Source: Petaurus breviceps papuanus (lineage: Eukaryota > Chordata > Mammalia > Diprotodontia > Petauridae). From it: a stretch of 64,000 bases of DNA. Where the stretch lies: NCBI GenBank assembly GCA_028583685.1, contig JAMXIF010001178.1:1-64000 (forward strand). Direction: 5' to 3'. Shown one piece after another: positions 62,591 to 64,000 of this stretch (position 1 is its first letter; each line of letters begins with the position of its first letter). The position numbers were made by a program, and so were the translations under genes. The notes under the pieces were generated by a model. It did not search any database. It saw only the letters and a list, made by a program, of their open reading frames with translations, and was not told where the DNA came from.

Positions 62591-64000
62591 CTAGGTGGGA
62601 AGAATAACCAATAGTTCAACAAACACTTGTCTAATATCAGTATATATAAGCACTGAAGAAAAGGGAAGGGCATCATAGGCTTCTGCTTGGGGAAAAAGTA
62701 GAAGAGAAACGTGAGAGCCTTTTTTCAACATGGAAGGTTGACTTAGGTACAGATTAAGGGAACACAAGAGGGTAAAAATTCCTTCCAACATCCACACCCT
62801 CATCTTCTAAGTATTCAAGACAAAGTGCCATCCAAGGTGAACAGGTTCCATAAGCTATGCTTTCAATACTTGCTACTTCATCCCCACATATACACATACC
62901 TCCAGTGGCTACACCCTGTTAACTCAAGCCACAACCTCTAACCTAGGTAACCTAAGAAACTTATCAAGGCTTTGGATTACTTATCAACAGTAACAGAATA
63001 GATGTTCTTGCTTCAATAATTTAACTGGAACAAATACAGATATTAGTGACCACCAGAGTACCATACAAAAAGTGAGTTGCTGTTGGTTTCCAAGAGAAAG
63101 AAAAAGCAGGTGGCCAATATCTTCCCTATTCCATGTAGTCACCCTGTATCCTTTAAGTCTGAGATTTTCTATCATCCTCCCTGAATCAAGGTCCATTTTT
63201 CAAAGACTTAGGCTATCAGGCTTGGAAAGAATTTGAAGAGCTCACCCTTGTCTAGAACTCCCTTTGCTTTAAAGACCAATCAAAGTATAAACCATTGAGA
63301 TTTACTTGTCCTTATTTTTGAAGCTCAGGGAAGATAATAGCTCTACTCCATTTAAAGAGCCAGGGGAAGGGAGGAAATGAATCTGAAATTCAAAGTTTTA
63401 AAATCATATGTTTAATATATATACTATTATTAATACTATTTTATATGTAATTGGGAAATAAGATATACAGGCACTGAGGCATAAAGATCCACCATGCCCT
63501 ACTGGAAAAGTCGAAGGGGGTATGGGAGAAGATATGGGAGAGAACAGATTGGAGGAGGGGTTATCCTGTGGGACTGCTATTTTGGGGCGGTTGGTAGGGG
63601 AAAAACGGGGAGAAAATTTGTAACTCAAAATCTGGCTGAAATGAATGATGTAAATCGGAAGTTAATAAAGCCTTTGAAATTAAAAAAAAATAAAAATAAA
63701 AAAATAAAGAGCCAGGGGATCACATATCAAAAGAACTAGAGGAAAATCTCTAGCTTCATGTCCTATAATGGACAAGAATCACATGGGATAAGCAAACTTG
63801 GAAAAACTGAGGTCTCTACTAGTGGGAGCTAATCGATATTAGCAAGATCTCATAGATCCATCTAAGAGACTAAGGGATTACTCACATTCATGCAGTGCTC
63901 TTATTTTACAAAGTATGTTGTCATTTTAACATTGGTACTATATTATTAACCTCTTTTTGGAGATGAGGAAACTGAGGACTGTTTGTGAAGTGACATGTAG
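62591..64000. other. Upstream intron, partly unassigned
   Basis: Holds a 339-bp L1-like retro-insertion (63368-63706) and a reverse MIR (about 63870-64000). No upstream exon that would supply phase 0 to 62590 was found. A splice-bounded 21-base candidate near 63243-63263 has a stop in the needed frame. The rest shows nothing recognisable. Confidence 0.5.
63368..63706 (+). mobile_element. L1-type 3' end with target duplication
   Basis: Ends with gagaaaatttgtaactcaaa and an A-rich tail. The 14-bp copies aaagagccagggga at 63354-63367 and 63707-63720 frame it. The G-rich middle resembles the L1 3' UTR. Confidence 0.75.

Noticed and set aside
63243-63263. Possible upstream micro-exon
   Set aside because: It contains a stop in the only frame that could join the 62.6-kb exon.

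Overview
The window looks like intronic DNA from a marsupial (metatherian) genome. It is AT-rich and carries no prokaryote-style gene packing. It is filled with two tRNA-related SINE families of the kind seen in marsupials (heads like gggcagctaggtggcacag and ggggcggccaggtagcacag), L1-type 3' ends with marsupial-style wording, MIR/L2 relics, an RTE-type SINE, hAT-like MITEs and two solo LTRs. The species cannot be fixed by eye.

One host gene spans nearly the whole window on the minus strand. By splice sites and reading phase I could place 15 exons plus one doubtful exon, from about 62.6 kb (upstream side) down to 1.4 kb (downstream side). They total roughly 2.35 kb of coding sequence, about 780 residues. 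Apart from one unresolved junction the phases agree from exon to exon. The encoded protein is serine/proline-rich in its first half and coiled-coil in its second half. The coiled-coil part resembles the conserved coiled coil of the centrosomal protein CEP350 but is too divergent to be its orthologue, so I call it a CEP350-family paralogue, most likely CCDC187. Neither the first nor the last exon of the gene is visible.

Layout in + coordinates: 1-1.4 kb intron; 1.4-1.7 kb linker exon; 1.7-9 kb repeat-rich intron; coiled-coil exons at 9.1, 11.7, 16.7, 17.4, 18.6 and 19.0 kb, with a 3.3-kb CR1/L2-clade LINE between 12.2 and 16.1 kb; 19-29 kb a dense pile of L1 fragments and a solo LTR; exons at 29.0, 30.8 and 41.0 kb; a beta-tubulin processed pseudogene at 33.0-33.4 kb lying between two copies of a local duplication; 41-56.6 kb a large intron with a solo LTR (43.3-43.8 kb) and a multi-copy tandem-duplicated block (49.7-55.8 kb); exons at 56.7, 57.3, 58.7-59.4, 61.2 and 62.6 kb. 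A long purine tract sits at 58.24-58.51 kb, next to the largest exon.

I found no self-contained novel system such as a defence island, an RNA gene cluster or an intact mobile element with its own genes. The points of interest are the gene model itself, unusual retrotransposition footprints (a SINE dimer inserted as one unit; a SINE and an L1 sharing one target site) and layered local duplications.
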